A DNA stretch of 38,642 bases from Flavobacteriaceae bacterium. GTDB taxonomy: Bacteria; Bacteroidota; Bacteroidia; Flavobacteriales; Flavobacteriaceae. The DNA lies in the NCBI GenBank assembly GCA_018699935.1, contig JABISF010000047.1, positions 1-38,642 on the forward strand, given 5' to 3'. Shown piece by piece: positions 24,207 through 33,457 of the stretch. A program made the translations under genes and the position numbers. The notes under the pieces were generated by a model that was not told the DNA's origin, searched no databases, and saw only the letters and a program-made list of their open reading frames with translations. Within the stretch, counting starts at the first letter, position 1. Each line of letters starts with the position of its first letter.

Positions 24207-25400
24207 ATGCCACAACTTTCTAAAAAAGGAACGGATTTACCCGCTTCACCGATACGAAAGCTCGTTGCCTTTTCTGATGCTGCGAAGTCTCGTGGGGTCG
24301 AAGTGCTGCACCTCAATATCGGTCAACCCGATATTCCCGCACCGACAGCTGCCCTAGAGGCCGTTAAAAATGCAGACCTGAAGCTACTACCCTACGGACC
24401 TTCTCAAGGCACCGAAGGCTATCGCAAAAAACTTTGTGCCTATTACGCCACCCACAACATTGCCATTGAAGCCGATGACATTTTGGTGACAACAGGGGCG
24501 AGTGAGGCACTTACGTTTTGCTTAAACGTGATTTGTGATGCCGGCGATGAATTGATCATCCCCGAACCTTTTTATGCCAATTACAACGGTTTTGCCTGTG
24601 CCGCCAGTGTGAATGTGGTGCCAGTTGTTTCCGACTTTGAAGAAAGTTTTCAATTGCCCGATTTAGATAAAATCAGTGCAAAAATCAATGCGAAGACCCG
24701 TGGAATATTATTGTGCAATCCCAGCAATCCAACCGGTTATGTCTACAGCAAGGAAGAAATTGAAGCCTTGGGCAGTTTGGCTATAAAACACAACATTTTT
24801 TTAATCGTAGATGAAGTCTATCGGGAATTTATACACGAAGGAAAGGCACACTATTCGGTGATGCAAAACGAGGCATGGAGCGAACACGCCATCATGATCG
24901 ATTCGGTATCCAAACGCTACAGTATGTGTGGCGCACGTGTGGGCTGTATTGTTTCCCGAAACAAAGAGTTGATGAAAATGGCTCTCAAATTTGCACATCT
25001 TCGCCTCTCTCCGCCTGCCTATGCGCTGATTGCTAGCGAGGCTGCCTTGGATGCGCCTTCTTCCTATTTGGAAGGAGTGGTAGCTGAATACACGCACCGT
25101 AGAAATGTTTTGATTGCAGCTTTGGAAAAAATTCCAAATCTTGCGGTTTCGCATCCCATGGGTGCCTTCTATTGTATGGTAAAACTACCCGTTGAAGATG
25201 CAGAGGACTTTTCGCAATTTTTACTTAACGATTTTCACGACAAGCACCAAACCGTGATGCTCGCTCCGGCCACAGGATTTTATTCCACTCCACAAATCGG
25301 AAAAAACGAAGTTCGTATCGCTTTTGTATTGGGTGCCGAAAAATTAAAACGTGCCGCCGAAATCCTAGAAAAAGCCCTGCAAGTGTATAACAAGTCCTAG
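24207..25400 (+). CDS. PLP-dependent class I/II aminotransferase (aspartate aminotransferase-like)
   Basis: This 397-residue cytosolic enzyme is a fold-type I aminotransferase. The PLP Schiff-base lysine is K236 in DSVSKRYSMCGARVG. Other signatures are LHLNIGQPDIPAPTA near the N-terminus, TTGASEALTFCLNVI, NPSNPTGYVYSKEE and VDEVYREFIHEG. The arginine that binds the substrate carboxylate lies in EVRIAFVLG. It is probably an aspartate or branched-range transaminase; the amino-acid specificity cannot be read here. It is followed 19 bases later by murB, so the two may share a transcript. Confidence 0.9.
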   Translation: MPQLSKKGTDLPASPIRKLVAFSDAAKSRGVEVLHLNIGQPDIPAPTAALEAVKNADLKLLPYGPSQGTEGYRKKLCAYYATHNIAIEADDILVTTGASEALTFCLNVICDAGDELIIPEPFYANYNGFACAASVNVVPVVSDFEESFQLPDLDKISAKINAKTRGILLCNPSNPTGYVYSKEEIEALGSLAIKHNIFLIVDEVYREFIHEGKAHYSVMQNEAWSEHAIMIDSVSKRYSMCGARVGCIVSRNKELMKMALKFAHLRLSPPAYALIASEAALDAPSSYLEGVVAEYTHRRNVLIAALEKIPNLAVSHPMGAFYCMVKLPVEDAEDFSQFLLNDFHDKHQTVMLAPATGFYSTPQIGKNEVRIAFVLGAEKLKRAAEILEKALQVYNKS

Positions 25401-25419
25401 GAGTTTGTTATCTTGAAAT

Positions 25420-26427
25420 ATGTTGCATTATCAAGAAAACGTTTCGCTATTACCCTATAACAGTTTTGGCATCGATGTCCGTACGCGACAATTTGTCGAA
25501 GTTCAAAATCTAGCGGATTTAAAAACCGTTCTTGCAGCCCATCGCCACCATGCCTTTCGGGTTTTGGGCGGGGGGAGCAACATGCTTTTAACAAAGGATT
25601 ATGAGGGGCTCACAGTACAGCTGAATCTGAAAGGTATAGAAGTTATTCAAGAGACGGAACAAGAGGTTTGGGTGGAAGCACAAGCCGGAGAAAACTGGCA
25701 TTTCTTTGTGCTGTGGTGTTTGGAACAAAACTATGGCGGGGTTGAAAATTTAGCCCTTATTCCCGGCAGTGTAGGTGCTGCTCCCATTCAAAATATTGGA
25801 GCCTACGGTGTGGAATTGGAAGCTGTGGTGCAACAGTGTAATACCCTTGAAGTGGCTACTTTAGAAGCGGTAACTTTTCAAAGGGACAAATGTGCCTTTG
25901 GGTATCGGGAATCTATTTTTAAAAATCAAGAAAAAGGAACGTTTATCATCACTTCCGTGGTCTTTAAACTTCAAAAAGCACCCCACCAAACCCACAAGGA
26001 ATACGGTGCTTTAAAAACCCTTTTTGGTGATAAAAATCCAAGTATTCAAGAAGTGGCGCAGGCTGTCATCAACATTCGCCAATCCAAATTACCGGATCCC
26101 AAATACATTGGGAATAGTGGAAGTTTTTTTAAAAATCCCATCATCGCTGAAGATCAATTTAAACGCTTACAAAAGAATTTTCCCCAACTCCCTTTTTATC
26201 CCAACGCAACAGGCTACTATAAAATTCCAGCAGCTTGGCTGATCGACACCCTTGGTTTTAAGGGGTATCGTGAGGGTGATGCCGGTGTCCACGAAAATCA
26301 GGCTTTGGTACTTGTCAATCACGGAAAAGCTTCTGGGAGTGAAATTTTGACCTTGTCCAAAAAAATCCAAAATGCTGTGCAAGAAAAATTTGAAATTTCG
26401 CTAGAAACCGAGGTCAATATCCTCTAA
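25420..26427 (+). CDS. murB: UDP-N-acetylenolpyruvoylglucosamine reductase
   Basis: This 335-residue FAD enzyme completes UDP-N-acetylmuramic acid in the cytosol. Signatures are LGGGSNMLLT (FAD loop, about 49-58), LALIPGSVGAAPIQNIGAYGVE, GYRESIF (catalytic arginine), GNSGSFFKNP (catalytic serine) and LETEV close to the C-terminus (glutamate). The Tyr-containing third-domain loop marks it as the E. coli-like type I form. It starts 19 bases after the aminotransferase. It ends directly against the end of dtd with no base between, so no separate terminator fits. Confidence 0.95.
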   Translation: MLHYQENVSLLPYNSFGIDVRTRQFVEVQNLADLKTVLAAHRHHAFRVLGGGSNMLLTKDYEGLTVQLNLKGIEVIQETEQEVWVEAQAGENWHFFVLWCLEQNYGGVENLALIPGSVGAAPIQNIGAYGVELEAVVQQCNTLEVATLEAVTFQRDKCAFGYRESIFKNQEKGTFIITSVVFKLQKAPHQTHKEYGALKTLFGDKNPSIQEVAQAVINIRQSKLPDPKYIGNSGSFFKNPIIAEDQFKRLQKNFPQLPFYPNATGYYKIPAAWLIDTLGFKGYREGDAGVHENQALVLVNHGKASGSEILTLSKKIQNAVQEKFEISLETEVNIL

Positions 26428-26880
26428 CTACTCTTTGTTTTTGGAATCGATCACGATGGTTACCGGACCGTCATTCACCAAATCAATTTGCATGGCTGCA
26501 CCAAAAGTTCCCGAAACAACTGCTTGTTCCATTCGTTCTCTAGCTACTGCGAGAAAGGATTCATAGAGTGGAATGGCGTGTTCGTGGGTCGCAGCTCGGA
26601 TATAGGAAGGACGATTTCCCTTTTTGGTAGAAGCCATCAGTGTAAATTGACTCACCACCAATAACTCCCCCTCTATGTCGAGCAAGGATCGGTTCATCAC
26701 ATCGTTTTCATCACCAAAAATGCGCAAATTGAGGGTTTTATTGACCATCCACAACACATCTTCTTCGGTATCGGACATTTCAATCCCCAAAAGCACTACC
26801 AAACCTTGCGAAATCACTCTTTTTTCGGTAGCATTAATCAAAACACTAGCTTTTCGGACACGTTGTATTACGACTCTCAT
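26428..26880 (-). CDS. dtd: D-aminoacyl-tRNA deacylase
   Basis: This 150-residue cytosolic enzyme removes D-amino acids wrongly attached to tRNA. It begins MRVVIQRVRKASVLI. The two active-site motifs are SQFTL (77-81) and NDGPVTI with the cis GP pair (138-139). KKGNRPS follows the first, also typical. Length is normal. Its ATG shares one base with the stop codon of rsgA (TAATG), which indicates coupled translation. Confidence 0.95.
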   Translation of the reverse strand: MRVVIQRVRKASVLINATEKRVISQGLVVLLGIEMSDTEEDVLWMVNKTLNLRIFGDENDVMNRSLLDIEGELLVVSQFTLMASTKKGNRPSYIRAATHEHAIPLYESFLAVARERMEQAVVSGTFGAAMQIDLVNDGPVTIVIDSKNKE

Positions 26881-27806
26881 TAACTTCTATAAGTGGTATC
26901 TTCTTCTAATAATTGACAATAACTTTGATATCTGGACAGTGCAATTTCCTCACGGTCAACGGCATCAATGATGGCGCATTGGGGTTCGTTCAAGTGGGAG
27001 CAATTGTTGAATTTACAAGCTCCTTTTCGAGCAAAAATTTCAGGAAAATAGTTTCCTATCTCTTCGGCCTGCATATCGACCACTCCAAAACCTTTGATGC
27101 CCGGCGTATCGATAATGCTGATGGCCTCATCCAAATCAAACATTTCGGCAAAGGTGGTGGTGTGTTGCCCCTGCTGGTGAGAGGTGGATATCGCAGCCGT
27201 TTTTAGATTTAAGCCCGGAGCAATAGCATTGGCCAGGGTGGATTTTCCCACCCCACTGTGCCCAGCAAACATACTCACTTTCCCTTTCATCTTCTCCTTT
27301 ACCGTTTGCGTTTCTTGCTGCTTTAAAGCCGAAATGATATAAGATTCGTAGCCAATCGCTTCATAAATTGCCTTTACTTCCAACACCGCTTCTTTTTCAG
27401 TTTCGGTATAAGCGTCCCATTTATTGAACAGCAAAACTGCCGGGATTTGATACGCCTCCGCAGTAATTAAAAACCGATCGATAAACACGGGAGAAGTGGG
27501 AGGATTGTTATGGGTTATCATCAAAAAGACCTGATCGATATTGGCTGCTATGATGTGCGTTTGTTTGGAAAGATTGACCGACTTGCGAACGATATAATTT
27601 TGTCGTGGAAAAATTTCAGTAATGACACCGTTTAGGGCTTCGTCCTTTTTGTTTAGATCGAAATGAACGCGATCGCCAACCGCCACAGGATTGGTGCTTT
27701 TGATCCCCTCCAACCGCAATTTGCCCTTCATCCGACAAGGATAAAAGGTGTCTCCCGATTTCACGGTATACCAACTTCCAGTAGATCGATAAACAACACC
27801 TTCCAT
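26880..27806 (-). CDS. rsgA: Ribosome small-subunit-dependent GTPase A
   Basis: This 308-residue GTPase helps mature the 30S subunit. An OB domain comes first (GVVYRSTGSWYTV). The G motifs are circularly permuted as expected: NKWD (128-131, G4), GHSGVGKST (182-190, G1), then DTPG (233-236, G3). The C-terminal zinc knuckle uses C264, C269, H271 and C277. I chose ATG at 27806, since the upstream in-frame ATG at 27857 adds 17 residues that do not look like the family. It is followed by dtd with a TAATG overlap and is divergent from gpmI. Confidence 0.95.
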   Translation of the reverse strand: MEGVVYRSTGSWYTVKSGDTFYPCRMKGKLRLEGIKSTNPVAVGDRVHFDLNKKDEALNGVITEIFPRQNYIVRKSVNLSKQTHIIAANIDQVFLMITHNNPPTSPVFIDRFLITAEAYQIPAVLLFNKWDAYTETEKEAVLEVKAIYEAIGYESYIISALKQQETQTVKEKMKGKVSMFAGHSGVGKSTLANAIAPGLNLKTAAISTSHQQGQHTTTFAEMFDLDEAISIIDTPGIKGFGVVDMQAEEIGNYFPEIFARKGACKFNNCSHLNEPQCAIIDAVDREEIALSRYQSYCQLLEEDTTYRS

Positions 27807-27876
27807 AGCGGATTTATTTACAAAGAAACCACTTTTTTTTAAGCCTTCGCCTTCCAAAGGAGCGAATAGGAATGCT

Positions 27877-27884
27877 TATCTTTG
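27877..27884 (+). promoter_or_regulatory. -7 box TATCTTTG of the gpmI operon
   Basis: TATCTTTG matches TAnnTTTG exactly and lies 13 bases before the gpmI ATG. It is the only promoter-like site seen before a four-gene plus-strand run that continues to 31552. Confidence 0.5.
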
Positions 27885-27897
27885 CAAAAAATTTAAT

Positions 27898-29412
27898 ATG
27901 GCTCAAAAAACCCTTTTGATGATTTTAGACGGTTGGGGAAAATCTCCCAATCCAGAGATTTCTGCCGTCGATCAAGCAAATACTCCATTTATTGACGGTT
28001 TGTATCAGCACTATGCGCACAGTACCTTACGCACTGATGGTGCACATGTTGGGCTCCCCGATGGGCAAATGGGGAATAGCGAAGTGGGTCATATGAATTT
28101 GGGTGCTGGACGCATTGTTTATCAAGATTTGGCCAAGATCAACTTGGCGGTGGAAAAACATACCTTGGGACAAGAAGAAACGCTCAAAAAAGCGCTGGAA
28201 TATGCAAAAGAGAACGGCAAAAACGTACATCTTTTGGGCCTGCTTTCGGATGGGGGAGTCCACTCCCACATCAATCATATTGAAGGGCTGTTGGACGTGA
28301 TTGCTCCCTATCAATTGAAGGGAGTTTACCTGCACGCATTCACCGATGGACGCGATGTGGATCCACAATCCGGCTTGGGTTTTGTGCAACGCATTGAAAA
28401 AAAATTAGCTGCAAGCGGGGGCCGTCTCGCCTCTTTGATCGGTCGCTATTATGCCATGGATCGTGACCAACGTTGGGAGCGTGTTAAAATGACATATGAT
28501 TTATTGGTACATGGAAAAGGAACCGCCACCGAGGATTTTTCTACCAGTTTGAAAGCCAGTTATGCCGACGGGGTGACGGATGAATTTATACAACCTTTGT
28601 ATCACTCCAAAAATGGAGCAACACTTGAAGATGAGGATGTGGTTTTATTTTTCAATTTCCGTACCGACCGGGGAAGAGAATTGACCCAAGTACTTTCGCA
28701 AAAAGCATTTCCTGAATTTGAAATGCAGCCGCTTTCCCTACATTATGTGACCTTGACCAATTACGATGATTCGTTCAAAGGCGTTCATGTGATTTTTGAT
28801 AAGGACAACCTGACCGATACTTTAGGGGAGGTATTGTCAAAAGCAGGTAAATCCCAAGTTCGCATCGCAGAAACCGAGAAATATCCTCATGTTACCTTCT
28901 TTTTTAACGGAGGACGTGAAACCCCTTTTGAGGGAGAGGAACGCATTTTGTGCCCCTCGCCCAAAGTGGCGACCTATGATTTGCAGCCCGAAATGAGTGC
29001 TTATGACATTCGAGATGCTATCGTTTCCAACATCAAAACTGCTGCTCCCGATTTTATTTGTTTAAATTTTGCAAATCCCGATATGGTAGGACATACGGGC
29101 GATATGCAAGCCGCTATCAAAGCCTGTGAGGTGGTGGATGCTTGTGCGCAATCGGTCATCGAAACGGCTTTGGAAGCCGGATATGTCAGCATTGTTATTG
29201 CCGATCACGGAAATTGTGAAACCATGATCAATCCCGATGGCAGCCCAAACACCGCACATACCACCAACCCTGTTCCCATTATTTTGGTAGATGCTGAGAA
29301 GAAAAAAATAAACGCAGGGATTTTAGGGGATATTGCCCCCACCGTACTCGATTTGTTGGGCATTACGCCCCCTCCAACGATGACACAAAAATCTTTAATC
29401 ATACGCTCATGA
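27898..29412 (+). CDS. gpmI: 2,3-bisphosphoglycerate-independent phosphoglycerate mutase
   Basis: This 504-residue metalloenzyme interconverts 3- and 2-phosphoglycerate in glycolysis. It opens LLMILDGWGKSP with the first metal aspartate D11. The phosphoserine nucleophile is S61 in GNSEVGHMNLGAGR. VYLHAFTDGRDVDPQSG, NFRTDRGRE, and the second metal set in NPDMVGHTGD and IADHGNCE are all present. Length is normal. Its stop codon overlaps the next ATG (ATGA), so the thioredoxin-like lipoprotein is translated with it. Confidence 0.97.
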   Translation: MAQKTLLMILDGWGKSPNPEISAVDQANTPFIDGLYQHYAHSTLRTDGAHVGLPDGQMGNSEVGHMNLGAGRIVYQDLAKINLAVEKHTLGQEETLKKALEYAKENGKNVHLLGLLSDGGVHSHINHIEGLLDVIAPYQLKGVYLHAFTDGRDVDPQSGLGFVQRIEKKLAASGGRLASLIGRYYAMDRDQRWERVKMTYDLLVHGKGTATEDFSTSLKASYADGVTDEFIQPLYHSKNGATLEDEDVVLFFNFRTDRGRELTQVLSQKAFPEFEMQPLSLHYVTLTNYDDSFKGVHVIFDKDNLTDTLGEVLSKAGKSQVRIAETEKYPHVTFFFNGGRETPFEGEERILCPSPKVATYDLQPEMSAYDIRDAIVSNIKTAAPDFICLNFANPDMVGHTGDMQAAIKACEVVDACAQSVIETALEAGYVSIVIADHGNCETMINPDGSPNTAHTTNPVPIILVDAEKKKINAGILGDIAPTVLDLLGITPPPTMTQKSLIIRS

Positions 29413-29972
29413 AAACAACGCTTACATTCGTGCTGAGCCTTTTTCTTTGGTCGGCCTGTAACAATGGAATAACAAAAAAAGCTCCTTTACAACCGCTTGA
29501 AGTGGCGAGTTCCATAGGCGAGGAAGGTGAAACCGTTTTGGTGGGCCCCATGAATCGCGCCAATTTGAACACTCCAGAATTCAATGCTTGGTTGCAACCC
29601 GAATATGACACTCTGAAAATTCCCGAGGGCTGGATTGCTGAACATGCCGCTTTGGCCAAAGGCTTGCATTTTAAGTTATTCTTGGGCACTTGGTGTGGCG
29701 ATACCCAACGCGAATTGGGAGGAATGTTTAAACTCTTGGACGCCTTGGGAGTCAGCAATGAGGACATAGAAATGTATGGGCTTTCGGAAGCCAAAGACAG
29801 TCCCAAAGGCTATGAAAAAACCTATGCAATTATTAATATTCCCACTCTTATTTTTATGGAAGAGGGTAAAGAAATCAATCGGATCGTGGAATTTCCTGTG
29901 GAAAGTCTGATTGAAGATTTTTCTAAAATATTAAAGAGAGCACCCTATAAAGACGCCTACGCAGATTTTTAA
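29409..29972 (+). CDS. Thioredoxin-like lipoprotein with single active-site cysteine
   Basis: This 187-residue protein has a lipoprotein signal ending LWSAC (C17), so it is probably anchored in a membrane and faces the periplasm. The rest resembles a thioredoxin fold: FLGTWCGDTQRE (C96) in place of the CxxC helix and the cis-proline loop NIPTLIFM. The second cysteine of the motif is T99, so a normal disulfide redox cycle is unlikely; a monothiol or binding role is possible. It overlaps gpmI by ATGA and precedes map by three bases. Function is unknown. Confidence 0.8.
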   Translation: MKTTLTFVLSLFLWSACNNGITKKAPLQPLEVASSIGEEGETVLVGPMNRANLNTPEFNAWLQPEYDTLKIPEGWIAEHAALAKGLHFKLFLGTWCGDTQRELGGMFKLLDALGVSNEDIEMYGLSEAKDSPKGYEKTYAIINIPTLIFMEEGKEINRIVEFPVESLIEDFSKILKRAPYKDAYADF

Positions 29973-29975
29973 ACC

Positions 29976-30800
29976 ATGTCAGATATCGTATTAAAAAATG
30001 CCGAAGAAATCGAATTGATGCGCGAAAGTGCGCTGATTGTCTCCAAAACTTTGGGAATGTTGGCCGGCGAAATCAAACCGGGCGTGACGACTTTATACTT
30101 GGATGGATTGGCCGAGCGTTTTATCCGTGATCACGGGGCGGAACCCGGGTTTTTGGGATTGTACGACTTTCCCAACACCTTGTGTATGAGTCCCAATGCA
30201 CAAGTGGTACATGGCATTCCCAACGCGACTCCTTTGGAAGAAGGCGACATTATCTCCATCGACTGTGGCGCCCTAAAAAATGGGTTTTATGGCGATCACG
30301 CCTTTACGTTTGCGGTGGGAAACATCGATCCGGAAACCGAAAAACTTTTGACGGTAAGCAAAGCCTCCTTGTACAAAGGAATTGAACAATTTAGAACTGG
30401 AAAACGGGTGGGAGATTTGGCGCATGCCATTCAATCGCATTGTGAAAAAGAGGGCTATGGGGTTGTTCGCGAATTGGTTGGGCACGGACTGGGAAGAACC
30501 ATGCACGAAGCCCCCGAAATTCCCAACTACGGTCGTCGTGGGTGGGGTAAAAAATTTATCGAAGGAATGGTCATTGCCATAGAACCCATGATCAACCAAG
30601 GAACCAAACGCATCAAGCAATTGGACGACGGCTGGACCATACTCACCGCTGATGGAAAACCCAGCGCACATTTTGAACACAATGTCGCATTGGTGGACGG
30701 AAAGCCCGAATTGCTTTCAACCTTTCAATACATTTATGATGCCTTGGGAATAGAAAGCGAGGAGGAAACCCCCTTTCGAAAAGTTCGCCTTGCGGTATGA
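29976..30800 (+). CDS. map: Methionine aminopeptidase, type I
   Basis: This 274-residue cytosolic enzyme removes the initiator methionine from new proteins. All five metal ligands are visible: D96, D107, H170, E203 and E234, in the segments DCGALKNGFYGDHAFTF, GHGLGRTMHEAP, IAIEPM and FEHNV. Length fits the bacterial type. It begins three bases after the lipoprotein gene and overlaps the methyltransferase start by ATGA. Confidence 0.97.
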   Translation: MSDIVLKNAEEIELMRESALIVSKTLGMLAGEIKPGVTTLYLDGLAERFIRDHGAEPGFLGLYDFPNTLCMSPNAQVVHGIPNATPLEEGDIISIDCGALKNGFYGDHAFTFAVGNIDPETEKLLTVSKASLYKGIEQFRTGKRVGDLAHAIQSHCEKEGYGVVRELVGHGLGRTMHEAPEIPNYGRRGWGKKFIEGMVIAIEPMINQGTKRIKQLDDGWTILTADGKPSAHFEHNVALVDGKPELLSTFQYIYDALGIESEEETPFRKVRLAV

Positions 30801-31552
30801 AATGGTTGCTCAACCTTTTCCCAAGACCACTATTGATTCAATTGAGTATTTGGTTACGACCGCTCATTAAAATATATTATAAAGGAAATCGTTTTACCGA
30901 TCCCATTGATGGGAGTTCGTATCGAAAATTTCTTCCCTACGGTTATCAAAAACTCCGCTCTAATGCCCTGTGTCCGGGAACTTTATCCTTGGAACGCCAC
31001 CGATTGTTGTGGTTGTACCTCAGCCGAGAAACAGACTTTTTAAAAAAAAATCTCAGGGTTTTACACATCGCCCCAGAGCAAGTGTTTTACGCCACGTTTA
31101 AAGCCCTAAAAAACTGGGATTATACCACCACCGACCTGCACTCCCCGCTTGCCGATGTGAAAGCGGATATTTGTGCACTCCCCTTTGAAAACGATCACTA
31201 CGATTTAATTTTTTGCAATCACGTCTTGGAACATATCCCCGATGATCAAAAAGCCATGAAAGAACTCTATCGGATATTAAAAAAAGGGGGGACGCTCATC
31301 GCACAAGTTCCTTTGGACGAAAACCGTAACGCAACCTTTGAAGACGCAACCGTCACCGATTCCAAAGAACGCACTCGGATTTTTGGACAATACGACCATG
31401 TTCGGATATATGGCTTAGATTATTATGAACGTCTGAATGCCATAGGATTTGATGCGCGTGGAATTGCTTATTTAAAGAGCTTATCCAAAGAAGAAATACA
31501 ACGTTTTGGACTCCCCAAAGCGGAACGAATTCCGGTGGCTGTAAAAAATTAA
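30797..31552 (+). CDS. Class I SAM-dependent methyltransferase (atypical motif I)
   Basis: This 251-residue protein has a methyltransferase-11-like core. Motif I reads VLHIAPEQ (about residues 89-96) rather than the usual VLDxGCGxG. The later motifs are normal: YDLIFCNHVLEHIPDD (about 135-150) and ILKKGGTLIAQVP. The basic, hydrophobic N-terminus (WLLNLFPRPLLIQLSIWLRPLIKIYYKG) may lie along the membrane. It is the last gene of the gpmI operon, overlapping map by ATGA. Family is good; target is unknown. Confidence 0.85.
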   Translation: MKWLLNLFPRPLLIQLSIWLRPLIKIYYKGNRFTDPIDGSSYRKFLPYGYQKLRSNALCPGTLSLERHRLLWLYLSRETDFLKKNLRVLHIAPEQVFYATFKALKNWDYTTTDLHSPLADVKADICALPFENDHYDLIFCNHVLEHIPDDQKAMKELYRILKKGGTLIAQVPLDENRNATFEDATVTDSKERTRIFGQYDHVRIYGLDYYERLNAIGFDARGIAYLKSLSKEEIQRFGLPKAERIPVAVKN

Positions 31553-31693
31553 TATGTGCTTGCCAATCGTTTTAATACAAAACATAACAAGCAATTATTA
31601 TCCATTACCTTTTTTAATCCAAAAAATATTTAAATCAAAAGTCCCTTTAAAATCGATAAACACCTTATTTTTAAAAATCTTAAAAATCGTAGG

Positions 31694-33427
31694 ATGAAAA
31701 AATGGCTTTGGATATGCCCCCTGATGGCAATGCTCAGCAGCTGTGCAAATGTTGAAAAAAAGCAAGAAGTCGCGTCTGCGTTTGAAAGAACGTGGTGGAA
31801 AGAAGGAATTCTCTACCAAATTTATCCTCAAAGTTTTCGGGACACTGATGGTGACGGATTTGGTGATTTTAAAGGAGTCATTGAAAAATTAGACTATATC
31901 GAAAGTTTGGGGATCACCATGGTTTGGATGAATCCTTTTTTCCAGTCCCCTTTGGTTGACAATGGCTATGATGTCTCCGACTACAGAGCCATTCATCCCC
32001 GCTATGGGAATATGGAGGACTTTGAAGAAATGTTGGAGGGTTTTCACCAGCGGGGGATAAAATTTGTGTTGGATGTGGTGGTCAATCACAGCAGTGAAGC
32101 GCACGAATGGTTTCAGCAAGCTCAAAGCTCACGAACGAATCCCTATCGAGATTACTACCATTGGTGGCCTGCCGAAAAGGGAGTCCCCCCCTACCGACAT
32201 AGCTTGTTTGACCCCGAGGGTGCCTGGGAATACGACGCCCCAACGGATGCCTATTATTTGCACACTTTTGCCGAAGAACAACCCGACTTAAATTGGGAAA
32301 ACCCGAAACTTCGACAAGAAGTCTATGACATCATGAAGTTTTGGGCGGCCAAAGGCGTTGATGGTTTTCGAATGGATGCTTTTCAATTTGCCAGCAAAGA
32401 CACTACCTGGCCGGAATTTCCCGAAGGGCATGAAAAAGACTTTGTCAAATGGTACGGAATGCGACCCCAATTGCACACCTATCTGAATGAAATGTATCAT
32501 GAAGTGATTGAAAAGTACAATGTTTTTGCTGTGGCAGAAGGAGCCGGAAGTACGTTTCAAGACGCGCATGACTTGGTGGACGCCGACCGCAATGAACTTC
32601 AAATGGCCTATCATTTCGAAACGGTAGACATGTCCCGAACCCCGGAAAGATATACCTTGGCTGAATTTAAAGATGTCTTCACACGCTGGGATCAGGCTTT
32701 TGCAGAAAAAGGATGGATTGCCATTTTCTTATCCAATCACGACAATGCGCGTTTGGTCAATCGCTTTGGAAACCCCAACCCCAAATTCAGAACGCCCTCC
32801 ACTCAAATGCTTAACACTTTTTTGTTAAGCATGCGTGGAACCCCTTATACTTACTACGGCGATGAAATTGGGATGACCAATATCGATATGCCCAATATTG
32901 AAGACTATGTGGATGTGGAAGCCAAAGGAAAATATAAAGCAGCCCTAGCCAAAGGGGAGGATATCGACGCTTTTATGAAAGTGTTGAATTATAGCTCTCG
33001 TGAAAATGGACGCACCCCCATGCAATGGAACAACAGTACAAATGTCGGGTTTGGCTCGGGCACGCCTTGGAAACGAGTAAATGAAAATTACACCCAAATC
33101 AATGTTTCGGAACAGGAAGTCGACCCCAACAGCATCTTGAATCATTTTAGAAAAATGGCTCAAGTCCGAAAAGAAAATGCGGTTTTGGTTTATGGAGACT
33201 ATACCTTGCTACAAGCTGAACATCCCGACATTTATGCTTTTACAAGAACTTTGGGGGATGAAAAGTTGCTTGTATTATTAAATTTTTCAGAAGAAAAAAC
33301 AGCGATTACGCTCTCCGAAATTGATCACTTTGGAGCCCTCCTCATCAACAATTACAATAGTTTGGAAAGGGAAGCAAACAAAGTAAGTCTTTTGCCCTAT
33401 CAGGCAGTACTATTAAAATTACAATAG
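31694..33427 (+). CDS. GH13 alpha-glucosidase, lipoprotein
   Basis: This 577-residue protein starts with a lipoprotein signal ending MLSSC (about C17), so it is membrane-anchored. The GH13 barrel has all four conserved regions: DVVVNH (D127-H132), GFRMDAFQF (nucleophile D228), AVAEGA (acid/base E282) and NHDNAR (H349-D350). QPDLNWENP also fits the oligo-1,6-glucosidase/alpha-glucosidase subgroups. It likely frees glucose from the non-reducing ends of alpha-glucans or short oligosaccharides. No SusC/SusD pair or transporter is nearby, so it stands outside a typical utilisation locus. The 141-base spacer before it is AT-rich. Confidence 0.92.
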   Translation: MKKWLWICPLMAMLSSCANVEKKQEVASAFERTWWKEGILYQIYPQSFRDTDGDGFGDFKGVIEKLDYIESLGITMVWMNPFFQSPLVDNGYDVSDYRAIHPRYGNMEDFEEMLEGFHQRGIKFVLDVVVNHSSEAHEWFQQAQSSRTNPYRDYYHWWPAEKGVPPYRHSLFDPEGAWEYDAPTDAYYLHTFAEEQPDLNWENPKLRQEVYDIMKFWAAKGVDGFRMDAFQFASKDTTWPEFPEGHEKDFVKWYGMRPQLHTYLNEMYHEVIEKYNVFAVAEGAGSTFQDAHDLVDADRNELQMAYHFETVDMSRTPERYTLAEFKDVFTRWDQAFAEKGWIAIFLSNHDNARLVNRFGNPNPKFRTPSTQMLNTFLLSMRGTPYTYYGDEIGMTNIDMPNIEDYVDVEAKGKYKAALAKGEDIDAFMKVLNYSSRENGRTPMQWNNSTNVGFGSGTPWKRVNENYTQINVSEQEVDPNSILNHFRKMAQVRKENAVLVYGDYTLLQAEHPDIYAFTRTLGDEKLLVLLNFSEEKTAITLSEIDHFGALLINNYNSLEREANKVSLLPYQAVLLKLQ

Positions 33428-33457
33428 AAAAATGGAAGTGATGGGTTGGGTGAGAAA

